Assembly (NCBI GenBank): GCA_025455635.1
Contig: JALOMF010000270.1
Location: 1-6,079, forward strand
Source of the DNA: Saprospiraceae bacterium
GTDB lineage: Bacteria > Bacteroidota > Bacteroidia > Chitinophagales > Saprospiraceae
Length of the DNA: 6,079 bases
Reading direction: 5' to 3'
Part shown: positions 5,535 to 6,079 of the stretch, piece by piece
How positions within the stretch are numbered: the stretch's first letter is position 1
Layout of the letters: each line of letters starts with the position of its first letter
The notes under the pieces: generated by a model
What the model was told of the DNA's origin: nothing
Database searches by the model: none
What the model saw: only the letters and a program-made list of their open reading frames with translations
Made by a program: the position numbers and the translations under genes

Positions 5535-6079
5535 ATGAAAGCCATCATACCCGTAGCAGGAGCGGGCACTCAATTGCGCCCGCTGACTTATACCCAGCCC
5601 AAACCGCTCATCCCGGTAGCTGGTAAGCCCATTATTTCGTTCATCGTTGACCAGCTCAAGGCAGCAGGGGTGGTGGAGTTTGTGTTCGTGCTGGGCTATT
5701 TGGGTGAAAAAATCCGTGACTTCATCGAGCAGCAATACCCCGAAATTGACAAAACCTTTGTGGAGCAGGCACAGCGATTGGGGTCGGGCCACGCCATCTG
5801 GTCGGCAAGGGAGCAGCTTCGGGGCACCGATGAACTAATGATATATTTCGGCGACACGATTGTAGAAATGGATTTCGATGAAATAATGAAGTCCCCTCAC
5901 TCTTGCCTCGCCATCAAAAAAGTACAGGAAGATATTGAGAATTTCAGTTTCAATACTTCGGTTTCTTCCTTTATGATCGCGGTGAACGAACTTACGGCAC
6001 AAAAATGCAATTCGCGTGAAGTTTTGGAGCAATTGGCAATTCTTATTTCGCCTTACGCGCCGCATATTGCGGAGGAGCT
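5535..6079 (+). CDS. Sugar-phosphate nucleotidyltransferase, N-terminal part, continuing into foreign LeuRS sequence (cut by right edge)
   Basis: From the ATG at 5535 the frame stays open to the window edge (181 full codons). Residues 1 to about 126 are a classic nucleotidyltransferase of the glucose-1-phosphate thymidylyl-/uridylyl-/guanylyltransferase superfamily: GAGTQLRPLT (9-18, nucleotide-binding loop), QPKPLIPVAGKP (21-32), GSGHA (83-87) and FGDT with the metal-binding aspartate D107. Such enzymes make NDP-sugars for cell-surface polysaccharides; the exact sugar and nucleotide cannot be told from this fragment. The family normally continues after SPHSCLAIKKV with a segment on the DDPREFGV pattern and needs well over 200 residues. 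Here, from IKKV (127-130), the sequence changes to a leucyl-tRNA synthetase segment in the same frame. The N-terminal identity is firm, but the whole as one real gene is doubtful. No good Shine-Dalgarno is seen. Confidence 0.8.
   Translation, partial: MKAIIPVAGAGTQLRPLTYTQPKPLIPVAGKPIISFIVDQLKAAGVVEFVFVLGYLGEKIRDFIEQQYPEIDKTFVEQAQRLGSGHAIWSAREQLRGTDELMIYFGDTIVEMDFDEIMKSPHSCLAIKKVQEDIENFSFNTSVSSFMIAVNELTAQKCNSREVLEQLAILISPYAPHIAEE
5913..6079 (+). other. leuS: Fragment of leucyl-tRNA synthetase anticodon-binding region joined to the nucleotidyltransferase
   Basis: After the shared residues IKKV the translation reads QEDIENFSFNTSVSSFMIAV, then NELTAQKC, EVLEQLAIL and ISPYAPHIAEE. This is the hallmark of the class I anticodon-binding domain near the C-terminus of Bacteroidota LeuRS, whose motif normally continues as AEELW. 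The catalytic domain (HIGH, KMSKS) is absent, so the fragment cannot charge tRNA by itself. Third-position GC, counted by hand, falls from about 79 of 126 codons before the join to about 23 of 49 after it, suggesting a different gene or a different genome. It is most likely a chimeric contig end rather than a designed fusion. Confidence 0.8.

Noticed and set aside
5361..5792. 143-codon open frame on the minus strand opposite the nucleotidyltransferase
   Set aside because: Overlaps the ftsH terminator and the conserved nucleotidyltransferase motifs; no recognisable family.

Overview
The window most likely comes from a member of the Bacteroidota, probably near the Saprospiria. This rests on the protein flavours (BirA without a DNA-binding domain and with GRGQIG in its loop, a Bacteroidota-type FtsH with a lysine-rich periplasmic segment, a LeuRS segment of Bacteroidota type), on weak or absent Shine-Dalgarno sequences, and on the birA / rsfS / ftsH neighbourhood that I recall as common in this phylum. 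Family-level placement is inference. The sequence is gene-dense, with a moderately GC-rich coding part and AT-rich gaps. Both edges cut through genes, so this may be a whole short metagenomic contig.

Layout. The left half is read leftward: birA (2645-1884), cinA (1804-557), then the N-terminal 143 codons of an AAA_14/DUF4143-type ATPase that runs off the left edge (430-1). The right half is read rightward: rsfS (2752-3195), ftsH (3370-5355), and a sugar-phosphate nucleotidyltransferase that starts at 5535 and runs off the right edge. The 106-bp gap 2646-2751 is a divergent promoter region. A perfect 22-bp hairpin separates cinA from the ATPase gene. A strong intrinsic terminator closes ftsH. 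A cluster of CAACAATTCA repeats lies between birA and cinA.

Roles. Most genes are housekeeping: biotin attachment to carboxylases (BirA), NAD-metabolite repair or salvage (CinA), ribosome subunit silencing in poor growth (RsfS), membrane protein quality control (FtsH) and nucleotide-sugar synthesis (the transferase). I see no CRISPR array, tRNA, rRNA, insertion sequence or defence island.

The strangest signal is at the right end. The open frame begins as a canonical nucleotidyltransferase but, after the residues IKKV at about 5913-5924, continues without a stop as a piece of the anticodon-binding region of leucyl-tRNA synthetase. A chimeric assembly join is the most likely reason; a real recombination or fusion is the exciting but less likely alternative. 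The second oddity is that both divergent genes, birA and rsfS, lack an in-frame ATG. For rsfS, one extra T in a short T-run would restore one. I did not find convincing evidence of a new biological system.
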